The position numbers were made by a program, and so were the translations under genes. A model generated the notes under the pieces. It did no database searches. It saw only the letters and a list, made by a program, of their open reading frames with translations, and was not told where the DNA came from. A stretch of 64,000 bases of DNA from CAVTHK01 sp964552235 (GTDB taxonomy: Bacteria > Spirochaetota > Spirochaetia > SZUA-6 > CAVTHK01): positions 36,765 to 100,764 of the forward strand of contig CAZKGO010000003.1 in assembly GCA_964552235.1 (NCBI GenBank), written 5' to 3'. Numbering within the stretch: the first letter of the stretch is position 1; each line of letters opens with the position of its first letter. Positions 53,403 through 61,198 of this stretch are shown one piece after another.

Positions 53403-53433
53403 GGGCAACTGGGTGCGCTGCGGCTACTGAAGC
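53403..53433 (+). pseudogene. Fossil 3' end of a UlaG-like hydrolase gene
   Basis: These 31 bases match 47310-47340 at 28 positions and encode the same last eight residues GNWVRCGY plus the stop. All three differences within this stretch are at third codon positions. The upstream 50 bases show no further similarity beyond a few codons, so this is the remnant of an old relative, not a recent copy. Confidence 0.6.
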
Positions 53434-53559
53434 GCGGCGGGGCGAAGCCGCGGCGCCGAACCGCGGGCGCGCGGCCTTCGTCGTTGTTCTCGACGGGCAG
53501 TTGCGCTCGAGCCGCGCAAATTGTACTCTTGACCCATTCCAGAATCGGGAGGAGAGGCC
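53434..53559. other. Gap before the DUF4332 gene
   Basis: No gene seen. A weak promoter is possible (TTGCGC, 17 bases, TACTCT, ending near 53528) upstream of the well-formed GGAGGAG at 53549. No other signal found. Confidence 0.35.
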
Positions 53560-53976
53560 ATGCCCAACTACAACCTCGTTCAGATCGAAGGTATCGGTCC
53601 CGCGAACAGCAACAAGATGAAGAGCGCAAAGGTCCTGACCACCGCCACCCTGCTCAAGAAGGGCAGCACGCCCAAGGGACGCAAGGAGCTGGCCCAGCAG
53701 ACAGGCATCAGCCAGGCGGTGATCCTCAAGTGGGTCAACATGGCCGACCTGTTCCGCGTCAAGGGAATCGGCAAGCAGTACTCCGAGCTGCTGGAGAAAG
53801 CCGGCGTCGACACCGTCAAGGAGCTGCGCACCCGCACGCCGGAGAACCTCGCGGCGGCCCTCGCAAAGGCGAACGAGGCGGGCGGCAGGAGACTGGTACG
53901 GCAGTTGCCCGGCCTCAAGCGCTTACGGACCTGGGTGAACGCGGCCAAAAAGCTGGCCCCTGCCGTCTTCTATTGA
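53560..53976 (+). CDS. DUF4332-type helix-hairpin-helix protein
   Basis: 138 residues. Two helix-hairpin-helix-like motifs (VQIEGIGPANSNKMKSAKV near 6 and FRVKGIGKQYSELLEKAGV near 68) in the arrangement of DUF4332 proteins, with a basic Leu-rich tail. HhH pairs bind DNA or proteins; no catalytic residues. ATG preceded by GGAGGAGAGG. Forms a small unit with the following gene. Confidence 0.75.
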   Translation: MPNYNLVQIEGIGPANSNKMKSAKVLTTATLLKKGSTPKGRKELAQQTGISQAVILKWVNMADLFRVKGIGKQYSELLEKAGVDTVKELRTRTPENLAAALAKANEAGGRRLVRQLPGLKRLRTWVNAAKKLAPAVFY

Positions 53977-54003
53977 TCCGACCCGCCGACGCTGGTTCGG
54001 ATC
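53975..54003 (+). terminator. Weak hairpin after the DUF4332 gene
   Basis: GATCCGA and TCGGATC pair (7 bp, 15-base loop) right at the stop codon. No T run. Confidence 0.35.
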
Positions 54004-54041
54004 CGATTGCAGCCAACTCGAAATAGTCTCAGGGAGGAATC

Positions 54042-54341
54042 ATGGACATTGCCAGTCTGATCATCAGCCTCGTCAGCGGAGCGGCGGGCGGCAACGTGGC
54101 CGGCTCGCTCATGAAGGACAAGAGCCTCGGCACGCTGTGGAACTCCATAGCGGGAATCATCGGCGGAGCAGGCGGCGGGGCGCTCCTGCAGGCGATCGTG
54201 CCCGCGCTGAGCGCCGCGGCCCAGGGCGGCTCGCTCGACATCGGCTCGATCATCGGGCAGATCGCCGGCGGCGGCGTCGGCGGCGGCGTGCTGATGGTCA
54301 TCGTTTCGCTCATCAAGAACGCGCTCGCCAAGAAGAAGTAA
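54042..54341 (+). CDS. Small glycine-zipper membrane protein
   Basis: 99 residues, nearly all Gly, Ala, Ile, Leu and Ser. Repeated GxxxG patterns (GNVAGSLM, GIIGGAGGGALLQ, GQIAGGGVGGGVLM) form two or three membrane helices, ending in a KNALAKKK basic tail. Glycine zippers pack oligomers in membranes; the family is not recognised. ATG preceded by GGGAGGAATC. A strong terminator follows. Confidence 0.65.
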   Translation: MDIASLIISLVSGAAGGNVAGSLMKDKSLGTLWNSIAGIIGGAGGGALLQAIVPALSAAAQGGSLDIGSIIGQIAGGGVGGGVLMVIVSLIKNALAKKK

Positions 54342-54352
54342 CCGCTCGCATT

Positions 54353-54390
54353 CCCGTCCGGCCCGCTCGCACGCGGGTGGGCCGGACGGG
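54353..54390. terminator. Strong 12-bp hairpin terminator
   Basis: CCCGTCCGGCCC (54353-54364) pairs perfectly with 54379-54390, loop 14. It lies between convergent genes and can serve both strands. Confidence 0.7.
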
Positions 54391-54439
54391 TTCGCGTCAC
54401 CGCCGGTGCCGCAAGCCGGGGCGCCGGCGCACAACCAGC

Positions 54440-55207
54440 CTATCGCACCCGCCCGAGAAATCGCAGCAGCCCGTCGAGGATCGTGAGCGGGTGGGGCGGG
54501 CAGCCGGGGATGTAGAGGTCGACGGGCACGACCGAGGCGGCGCCGTCGTGCGCCTCGGGATGGCCGCGGTAGGGGCCGCCTGAGATCGCGCAGGCTCCGA
54601 CCGCGATCACGACGCGAGGGCTCGGCAGCGCCCGGTAGGTCTTTTCCAGGGCGAGGCGCATGTTCTCCGTGACCGGCCCGGTCACGAGCAGGCCGTCGGC
54701 GTGGCGCGGCGAGGCGACGAACTGGATGCCGAAGCGGCTGAGGTCCCACCCTACCGTGTTCAGAACGTTGGTGTCGGCCTCGCAGGCGTTGCATCCGCCG
54801 GCCGAGACCTGCCGCAGCCTGAACGAGCGGCCGAACAGACGCGCGGCTTCGCGGTGCAGGGCGGCCGGCACCCGCCCTGCGGCGTCGCCGGGGCGAACGA
54901 CGAGATCGGCCCGTGCCGCGGCGGCCAGCCGGTGGTCGCGGCCAAAGGCGAAGGCGCCCAGCGGACAGGCGCTCTCGCAGCCTCGGCAGAACAGGCAGGC
55001 ACCGGTGTCGAGGGAAGGCGCGCCGCCGGCCAACTCGATGGCGTCGGTTGGGCAGCGGTCGATGCAGGCGCGGCAGCCGTCGGGGCAGGCGACGGCCGCC
55101 AGCCGCGGCCTGCCCGCGAACCGCTCGGGCAACTCGGGCGCGGGGCCCTTGGGGTATCGAGTCGTGCGGTGACGCTGGCGCACTCGCTCCAGCAGGACCC
55201 TCAGCAT
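54440..55207 (-). CDS. Ehr/Hyf-like small subunit fused to a two-cluster ferredoxin
   Basis: 255 residues. N-terminal 2x[4Fe-4S] ferredoxin (about 25-95: CPDGCRACIDRCP and CLFCRGCESACP), then a NuoB/HycG-type domain whose proximal-cluster Cys are intact: GGCNACEAD near 148, GACAISGGP near 205, PGCPPHP near 235. It passes electrons to the large subunit. In relatives the ferredoxin (HycF/HyfH) is usually a separate protein, so this is a natural fusion. ATG at 55207 has AAGGAG five bases upstream. The PDZ gene, on the other strand, separates it from the rest of the operon. Confidence 0.83.
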   Translation of the reverse strand: MLRVLLERVRQRHRTTRYPKGPAPELPERFAGRPRLAAVACPDGCRACIDRCPTDAIELAGGAPSLDTGACLFCRGCESACPLGAFAFGRDHRLAAAARADLVVRPGDAAGRVPAALHREAARLFGRSFRLRQVSAGGCNACEADTNVLNTVGWDLSRFGIQFVASPRHADGLLVTGPVTENMRLALEKTYRALPSPRVVIAVGACAISGGPYRGHPEAHDGAASVVPVDLYIPGCPPHPLTILDGLLRFLGRVR

Positions 55208-55347
55208 TCGCGCTCCTTGGCGCACGCTTCATACCATCCCTGGCGACCCCTCATCAATACGACCGGCTTACACACCTGTAACGGGGCAGCAAGCGGGCGG
55301 TAATGTCGCCGCGCTACGATCATCCGCGGAGGTTTCAAGGAATGAAG

Positions 55348-56076
55348 ATGAAGGCTGCTTTCGTTTCGATGGTTCTGGCCGGGCTGCTCCTCGTCGGCGG
55401 AAGCGTCGCCGCGCAGGCTCAGGGCAGCGCAGCGGGGGCCGTAGTGACCGCGGTCGTCGCTGGAGGGCCCGCGGACAAGGCCGGAGTCGCGCGGGGCGAC
55501 ATCATCCGGTCGGTCGACGGCAAGGACGTGAGCACGGCGCGCGAGGTGGTCGACGCCGTGAGCAGCCGCCGCGCCGGCGACGGCGTTGCGCTCGGGATCT
55601 CGCACGGCGATGCGACGCGCACCGTGCAGGTGACTCTCGAGCAACGCGACGGCCGCCCGTACATGGGCGTCGTGCTCGCCGCGCCTGTGGCCGAAGGCGA
55701 CGGTCGCCGAGGTCCGCAAGGCGCGCGCCTGCCGCAGTTCGCAGCACTGATCACCGAAGTCGCGCCCGCAAGCCCCGCGGCCCAGGCCGGGCTGAGGCCG
55801 CGCGACGCGGTGGTGAGCGTGAACGGCAAGGCCCTCGAGGCCGGCCGCTCGCTCTCCGATGCGATCGACGGGCTCAAGGGCGGAGACACGGTCACCCTGT
55901 CGGTGGCTTCGCTCGAGGGCGAGACCCGGGAGGTCAAGGTGACCCTGGCCGAGAACCCCGCCAAGGCGGACGCCGCCTACCTCGGAGTCCGCTACGTGCC
56001 TTGGTTCGACGGCGACCGGGGAGCGCCCATGCAGCGGCCGTGGCCGAGGGATCGACGGGGGCCGACGGCGTCCTGA
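55348..56076 (+). CDS. Exported double-PDZ protein
   Basis: 242 residues. Signal peptide about 1-23 (KAAFVSMVLAGLLLVGGSVAAQA). Two PDZ domains: about 28-95 (GPADKAGVARGDIIRSVDGKDV) and about 120-195 (SPAAQAGLRPRDAVVSVNGKAL). There is no protease domain, so it is a periplasmic binding or scaffold protein rather than HtrA. ATG at 55348 with AAGGA six bases upstream; an ATG at 55342 abuts that site and was rejected. It lies head-to-head with the small subunit gene and tail-to-tail with the large subunit. Confidence 0.8.
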   Translation: MKAAFVSMVLAGLLLVGGSVAAQAQGSAAGAVVTAVVAGGPADKAGVARGDIIRSVDGKDVSTAREVVDAVSSRRAGDGVALGISHGDATRTVQVTLEQRDGRPYMGVVLAAPVAEGDGRRGPQGARLPQFAALITEVAPASPAAQAGLRPRDAVVSVNGKALEAGRSLSDAIDGLKGGDTVTLSVASLEGETREVKVTLAENPAKADAAYLGVRYVPWFDGDRGAPMQRPWPRDRRGPTAS

Positions 56077-56091
56077 CTCGTTGCTTCGTGT

Positions 56092-56113
56092 GGGCCGCGC
56101 TGCAGCGCGGCCC
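56092..56113. terminator. Convergent GC hairpin
   Basis: GGGCCGCGC, loop TGCA, GCGCGGCCC: a perfect 9-bp stem between the ends of the PDZ gene and the Ehr fusion gene. Confidence 0.65.
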
Positions 56114-56120
56114 GCGTGCG

Positions 56121-58853
56121 TTACAGGTCGTGGCCGCAGTAGGAAAGGTTGAAGCTCTTGTTGCAGAGCGGGAAGTCGGAGATCTGCCCGCCCCGCAGCG
56201 CCACGGCCAGGCCGAGCCAGTTGTGCAGCGAGGGGTCGATCACGTCGCAGCGGGCGATCCCACCGGTCGGGTCGGTGGCGATCACGTGGCAGATCTCGCC
56301 GCGCCAGCCTTCGACCAGGCTCACGACCAGGCGGTTGGGCGCCCAGGCGGCGGATGAGGCGGCAGCCTCCGCCATCACCGGACCCGCGGGCAGCGAGCCG
56401 AGCAGCCGGTCGGCGAGGTCCAGCGACGACTTGATCTCGAGCCACCGCACCCAGGCGCGGCCGTACACGTCGCCGGCAGGCCAGGTCGCGATGGCAACCG
56501 GGATGTCCGCGTAGACTCCCACCGGGTAGCAGCGCCGCGTGTCGGTCTCCAGGCCGCAGGCGCGCGCAGCGACGCCCACCAGGCCCAGCTCCACCGCGGT
56601 CTCGGCCGAGAGCGCTCCCGTGCCCTCGAAGCGGCTCGCGACCGTCGGCGTCGGCCACAGCAGCGAGACCGCGCCGGTGACGTCGCGGCGCAGCGCAGCC
56701 AGGCGCGCGCGCATCGCGTCGGCCTGCCCGGCGTCCAGATCCCACGCCAGGCCGCCGAAGCGCACCAGCCCCCTGCCGAAGCGGTTGCCGCACAGGACCG
56801 CCGTGAGGTTGAGCGCGTCGCCGCGAATGCGGCCGCAGTAGGAGAGCGTCGGCAGAAAGCCGACATCGCCCGCGAGCGCTCCGAGGTCGCCGATGTGGTT
56901 GGCCAGGCGCTCGAGCTCGAGCGCCACCGCGCGCAGGGCCTGCGCTCGGGCAGGCGCCGCGATGCCGGCCAGCGCCTCGGCGGCCTGGCAGTGGGCGAGC
57001 GCGTGAGCCACCGAGGTGTCTCCCGCGAGAGTCTCGACGCAATGCAGCCGCCGCTTCGCCGGCCCCGTGCTGAGCGCGCGCAGCACCCCGCGATGCTGGT
57101 AGCCGAGGGAGATCTCGAGGTGCATCACCTCTTCGCCCCGGCACTGGAAGCGGAAGTGGCCGGGCTCAATGATGCCGGCGTGCACGGGCCCGACGGCGAC
57201 CTCGTGCGCCTCCTCGCCTTCGACCTGCCAGGCGGGAAAGTCGCCGCACCTGATTCCGCGCGACGGCGGAAAGCGCAGCGGCTTCAGCCATGGATGTCCT
57301 TGGGGAGTCACGCCGAGCTCCTCGGCGAGAGCGCGCTCGAAGGCCTGAGCCTGCGGGCAGTCGGGAGTGAGGGCCGGGTAGCTGCCGCGCACGAGAGCTG
57401 AGGTGACGGAGAGGCTTGCGCAGTCGCGGGCGAGCACGGCGAGCAGCTGGACCTCGCCGGCCGCGCGAGGCACACCGGTCAGCGCGGCTAGGCGCGCGCC
57501 CTCGGCAACCGCGTCGAGCACCGCGCCGCGGAAGCTGCCGACCGCAAGCAGCGGGCAGGCGGCGCGCTCAAAGGCGGCGGCGAGGGCGAACAGCAGCACG
57601 CCCGCCAGCACGGGGCGTCCGCTGCCGATCGCGCGCTGCACGATCAGCAGCTTGCTCACGAACAGCCCGGCCGGCGGCATGCCGGTGATCGCCAGCAGCC
57701 CTGCGATCCACAGCCCCGCGGTCACGGGCAGCCGGCGGCGCAGATCGGCCGCCTGCTCGACGCTCTTGGTGCGCGCGAAGCCGAGTATGTTGCCGGCCGC
57801 GAGGAACAGCAGGCCCTTGGCCATCGTGTGGTTGCCTGCGTGCAGGAGCGCCGCGAATCCGCCGGCGCCGCCGAGGCCGGCGCCGAGGGCGAGCAGCCCC
57901 ATGTGCTCGACGCTCGAGTAGGCGAGCATCCGCTTGTAGTCGGCCTGCCTGACCAGGAACGCCGCGGCCGCGACCACGCTCACGATGCCGAAGCCGACGA
58001 GCATTCCGCTGGAAAAGCCGCCCAACCCAGCGGCCAGCACGATCGCGTGCATTCGCAGGATCGCGAGGAACGCGCAGTTCAGCAGCGCGCCCGACAGCAG
58101 CGCCGATACGGGCGAGGGCGCTTCGCTGTGGGCATCGGGCAGCCACGTGTGCAGGGGCACGAGCCCCATCTTGGTGCCGTAGCCGACCACGAACAGAACG
58201 AACGCGGCCTTGAGCCAGACCGGATGAAGGCTGCCGCCCCGCGCGACGAGCTCCGTTACGGTGAGCGGCACCATCTGGGGGCCGCCCTCGCGGAACGAGG
58301 CCGCGATCGCGAGGAAGAAATTGCCGAGCAGCGCGAGGGCGATCCCGACCGAGCAGATCAGCAGGTACTTCCAGGTCGCCTCCAGCGACCTGTGATGGCG
58401 GTGGAACGTGATCAGGGGAGCCGAGACCAGCGTGGTCGCCTCGACGGCGACCCACAGCAGGCCGACATGCTGGCTGGTGGCGACGAGTGTCATCGATGCG
58501 AGAAAGAACAGCAGGCAGGCCGTGAAGACGGCTTCGGGGGAGTCGGTAAAGACGAAGTTCTCCTCGGGGTCGGTGTGATCGGCCGTGCGCTCCCGCGCCA
58601 GGTACCCGACCGTGTAGACGGCGACCGCCAGAAAGAGCGCGCTGGTCAGGGTGAGAAAGTACAGGGCCGCGGGCCCGATGGCGAGCCAGTCGGTGGTGTC
58701 GAGCTGCAGCGGCAGGGTCCAGGCGCGCGCCGTGAGCGCCGCGTGGACGACGGCTGCCATCACCAGCAGCGCGCGGCGCGCGCGGTCCCGGCGGATGAGG
58801 AAGCAGGCGCCCCCGGCGAGGGAGGGCACGAGGATCAGCGTGAGGGGGCTCAC
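56121..58853 (-). CDS. Fusion of HyfF-like membrane subunit and NuoCD/HycE-like large subunit
   Basis: 910 residues in one open frame. Residues 1 to about 427 are an antiporter-like (HyfF/NuoN-type) membrane subunit with some 12 helices, including FVVGYGTKMGLVPLHTWLPDAHSEAPSPV and LFVSKLLI. After FALAAAF the sequence changes at once to a NuoC/NuoD-type protein (about 430-910; WLKPLRFPPSRG, ISLGYQHRG, SYCGRIRGDALN). The HyfF C-terminus and probably the start of the large subunit are missing. The nickel-site cysteines are lost: AGDT replaces CGIC and FPLCNKSF replaces DPCxxC, as in Ehr complexes. GTG at 58853 overlaps the HyfE stop. Confirm that the junction near 57570 is not an assembly artefact. 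Confidence 0.75.
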   Translation of the reverse strand: MSPLTLILVPSLAGGACFLIRRDRARRALLVMAAVVHAALTARAWTLPLQLDTTDWLAIGPAALYFLTLTSALFLAVAVYTVGYLARERTADHTDPEENFVFTDSPEAVFTACLLFFLASMTLVATSQHVGLLWVAVEATTLVSAPLITFHRHHRSLEATWKYLLICSVGIALALLGNFFLAIAASFREGGPQMVPLTVTELVARGGSLHPVWLKAAFVLFVVGYGTKMGLVPLHTWLPDAHSEAPSPVSALLSGALLNCAFLAILRMHAIVLAAGLGGFSSGMLVGFGIVSVVAAAAFLVRQADYKRMLAYSSVEHMGLLALGAGLGGAGGFAALLHAGNHTMAKGLLFLAAGNILGFARTKSVEQAADLRRRLPVTAGLWIAGLLAITGMPPAGLFVSKLLIVQRAIGSGRPVLAGVLLFALAAAFERAACPLLAVGSFRGAVLDAVAEGARLAALTGVPRAAGEVQLLAVLARDCASLSVTSALVRGSYPALTPDCPQAQAFERALAEELGVTPQGHPWLKPLRFPPSRGIRCGDFPAWQVEGEEAHEVAVGPVHAGIIEPGHFRFQCRGEEVMHLEISLGYQHRGVLRALSTGPAKRRLHCVETLAGDTSVAHALAHCQAAEALAGIAAPARAQALRAVALELERLANHIGDLGALAGDVGFLPTLSYCGRIRGDALNLTAVLCGNRFGRGLVRFGGLAWDLDAGQADAMRARLAALRRDVTGAVSLLWPTPTVASRFEGTGALSAETAVELGLVGVAARACGLETDTRRCYPVGVYADIPVAIATWPAGDVYGRAWVRWLEIKSSLDLADRLLGSLPAGPVMAEAAASSAAWAPNRLVVSLVEGWRGEICHVIATDPTGGIARCDVIDPSLHNWLGLAVALRGGQISDFPLCNKSFNLSYCGHDL

Positions 58854-59509
58854 GGCTGCTGCTCCTTGAGCATCGTGAGCCGGTCGGCGTCGATGTGATC
58901 GAACTCGCGCCTGATGTGCAGAATCGCGATGCCCATGACCAAGATCGCGACAAAGACGTCGAGCAGGACCCCGAGCTCGACCAGCAGGGGAGCGTGAATC
59001 GCCGTGGCCAGGCCGAAGGCGGTGATGCCGTTCTCGATCGCCAGGTGGCCGATCACCTGGGTGATGGCCTTTCGCCTGCTGACCACGACGAACAGGCCGA
59101 CCAGCAGCGTGAACAGCGCCACGGGGACGAACAGGGGAGCGGCGGCCGGACCCGGCAGGACCAGACGGCCGCCTAACACCGCAGAGGCGGCCAGGAGCGC
59201 GATGCCGGCGAGCAGCGACACGGAAAAGCCGACGAACGGCTCGACCTCGCGCCGCGCCCCGGCCACGCGCATGGCGCGGGCGAGCATCGCGGGCATCACG
59301 ACGGCCTTGAGGACGGTGCTCACGGCCGCGACGATCACCACTTCGGCGGTGAGGTCGCCCCAGTGGCGCAGCAGGGGAAAGACGCCGAGCAGCACGGCCT
59401 GGACCGCGACCATGCGCAGGCACATGCCGATGCGGCTGGTGCCCAGGAGCTGGAAGTTGGCCAGCACCAGGAGGATCACCAGGAGGTTGGAGAGCGTTTC
59501 GACGTTCAT
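58850..59509 (-). CDS. HyfE-like membrane subunit
   Basis: 219 residues with about seven membrane segments (LSNLLVILLVLANFQLLGTSRI first). NuoK/HyfE-type features in the C-terminal half (VIGHLAIENGITAFGLATAI, LLDVFVAILVMGIAI) with the conserved Glu in the membrane. A proton-path subunit of the complex. It overlaps both neighbours (ATGA upstream, GTGA downstream). Cytoplasmic tail FDHIDADRLTMLKEQQP. Confidence 0.85.
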   Translation of the reverse strand: MNVETLSNLLVILLVLANFQLLGTSRIGMCLRMVAVQAVLLGVFPLLRHWGDLTAEVVIVAAVSTVLKAVVMPAMLARAMRVAGARREVEPFVGFSVSLLAGIALLAASAVLGGRLVLPGPAAAPLFVPVALFTLLVGLFVVVSRRKAITQVIGHLAIENGITAFGLATAIHAPLLVELGVLLDVFVAILVMGIAILHIRREFDHIDADRLTMLKEQQP

Positions 59510-60414
59510 GCGAGCACCAGGATGAGGGCGATCAGGGAGAATACCGAGGCCATCACGAGGGCCTGGGGGACGCGCACGAGCTTCAGGCGCGCCATCGCGC
59601 TCTCGACCATGCCGGTCGCCGCGGCCACGGCAGCGAGGCCGGCGAGCGAGGCGGCAAGGCGCGCGGGCCAGCCGCCGTACGGCGGAACCGCCGCGTCCAG
59701 CAGGAGGCTGCCGAGCACCCAGAGCTTGAGCGACGCGCCGTACTCGATGAGCGCCGGGTCAACCACGCCGTGGTCGAGGACCATCACCTCGTGGATCATC
59801 GTGAGCTCGAGGTACGTGTTCGGGTCGTCGAAAGGGATGCGCGAGTTCTCGGCGAGGAAGACCAGGACAAAGGCGACGGCGATCAGCACCACCGCGGGCG
59901 CGTGCCCGCCGAGCATCGGATGGGGCCCCGGCCCGAGAAAGATTCCGGAAAGCGACAGCGATCCGGCGGCCGCGGCCAGGCCGGCCAGGCCCAGAAGGAG
60001 GGCCGGCTCGGCGAGCGCGGAGAACCACACTTCGCGGCTGGCTCCCATGCCTTCGAAGGCGCTGCCCGTGTCGAGGGCGGCGAGCACGGTCGCGAAGCGG
60101 CCGAGGCCGAGCACGTACGCGAGGAGAATCAGGTCGCCGGCGAACGACACCAGGCCGGGCTCGCCGGCGAACGGCAGCAGGAGGAGGGCGGCCGCCGCCG
60201 TGGCGAGGCTCACCACGGGGCCCGCCTTGAGCAGCCACGTCGCCGTCGTGCTGTAGACCGCGCCCTTGCGCAGCAGCTTCGCGAGGTCCCGGTACAGCTG
60301 CGCCAGCGGCGGGCCCCTACGGCCGGCGAACAGCGCCTTGACCCTGTTGATGATCCCCGGCAGCAGCGGCGCGAGCAGCAGCGCCAGGACGACGGAGGCG
60401 AGCGAACGTGCCAT
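59506..60414 (-). CDS. HyfC/NuoH-like membrane subunit
   Basis: 302 residues, about eight membrane segments. NuoH-family marks: PPLAQLYRDLAKLLRKGAVYS near 36, the AENSRIPFDDPNTYLELTMIHE loop near 190 with its acidic residues, and a long hydrophobic C-terminus. Couples the soluble arm to the membrane arm. It lies four bases after the HyfB-like gene and overlaps HyfE by ATGA. Confidence 0.87.
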   Translation of the reverse strand: MARSLASVVLALLLAPLLPGIINRVKALFAGRRGPPLAQLYRDLAKLLRKGAVYSTTATWLLKAGPVVSLATAAAALLLLPFAGEPGLVSFAGDLILLAYVLGLGRFATVLAALDTGSAFEGMGASREVWFSALAEPALLLGLAGLAAAAGSLSLSGIFLGPGPHPMLGGHAPAVVLIAVAFVLVFLAENSRIPFDDPNTYLELTMIHEVMVLDHGVVDPALIEYGASLKLWVLGSLLLDAAVPPYGGWPARLAASLAGLAAVAAATGMVESAMARLKLVRVPQALVMASVFSLIALILVLA

Positions 60415-60418
60415 GGGC

Positions 60419-61165
60419 CTACCTCAGCTCCCACGCGAGCAGGACGAGCACCGTCACCGCGATGTAGAGGATGTAGACCTGGATCGTGGCCTGCTGCAGC
60501 CAGCGCAGGCGCGAGGCCGCCCAAGCCACGGCGGAAAACACGGGCGAGAAGAGCCTCTGGACAAACGGATCGGCGGGCATGGTGTGCAGGCCGCCCGGGC
60601 GCGGGAACACGCCGCTCGGACGCTCGACGTGCCGGTGGCCACCGAGGAGCGGGCGGAACGAGTCGGTGATCGGCTGCGCGAACGAGGCGGCGGTGTACTG
60701 CATGCGCGAGGAGGGCGCGACGTAGCCGCAGTCCCACGTGACGTCGCGACGGACCTGCTTGCCGGCGAGCGCCAGGCGGCGCGCGAGCGCGACCAGGGCG
60801 ACGAGGGCGAGCAGCAGGCAGCCCACGATCGCGACGCCGACCAGCGGTTCGGTGATCTCCGCCCACCGCACGCCCGCCGCCGCTTCGCCCAGCAGCAGGG
60901 CGACCGGCGCCTCGAGGCCCCGCACGACGAGCGGCGCGGCCAGACCGACGGCCGCGCAGGAGCCGGCGAGGGTCACCATCGGAAGCAGCATCGAAGCCGG
61001 CGCCTCGCCGGCTGCGGCCGCGCGCTCGCTGCGCGGCTGGCCGAGAAAGACGACGCCGGAGGCCTCGGCGAAGCAGGCCGCGGCCAGGCCGCCGATGAGG
61101 GCGAGCGATGCGATCACGACGAGACCCGCGATCACGATCGCAGGGAAGTCCGAGCCGCCGGTCAC
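60419..61165 (-). CDS. C-terminal fragment of the HyfB-like protein
   Basis: 248 residues from a GTG at 61165, in the same frame as the upstream fragment. Membrane helices and the conserved Hyf/Ehr C-terminal loop RDVTWDCGYVAPSSRMQYTAASF near residue 140, then a final helix (QVYILYIAVTVLVLLAWELR). No ribosome-binding site was found before the GTG, which favours its being the rest of an interrupted gene. Confidence 0.5.
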   Translation of the reverse strand: MTGGSDFPAIVIAGLVVIASLALIGGLAAACFAEASGVVFLGQPRSERAAAAGEAPASMLLPMVTLAGSCAAVGLAAPLVVRGLEAPVALLLGEAAAGVRWAEITEPLVGVAIVGCLLLALVALVALARRLALAGKQVRRDVTWDCGYVAPSSRMQYTAASFAQPITDSFRPLLGGHRHVERPSGVFPRPGGLHTMPADPFVQRLFSPVFSAVAWAASRLRWLQQATIQVYILYIAVTVLVLLAWELR

Positions 61166-61198
61166 GACGCCTCGGAAGGCCCCCAGCGCGACGAGCAG

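Noticed and set aside
55348..56076. HtrA/DegP protease
   Set aside because: It has two PDZ domains but no trypsin-like domain or His-Asp-Ser triad.
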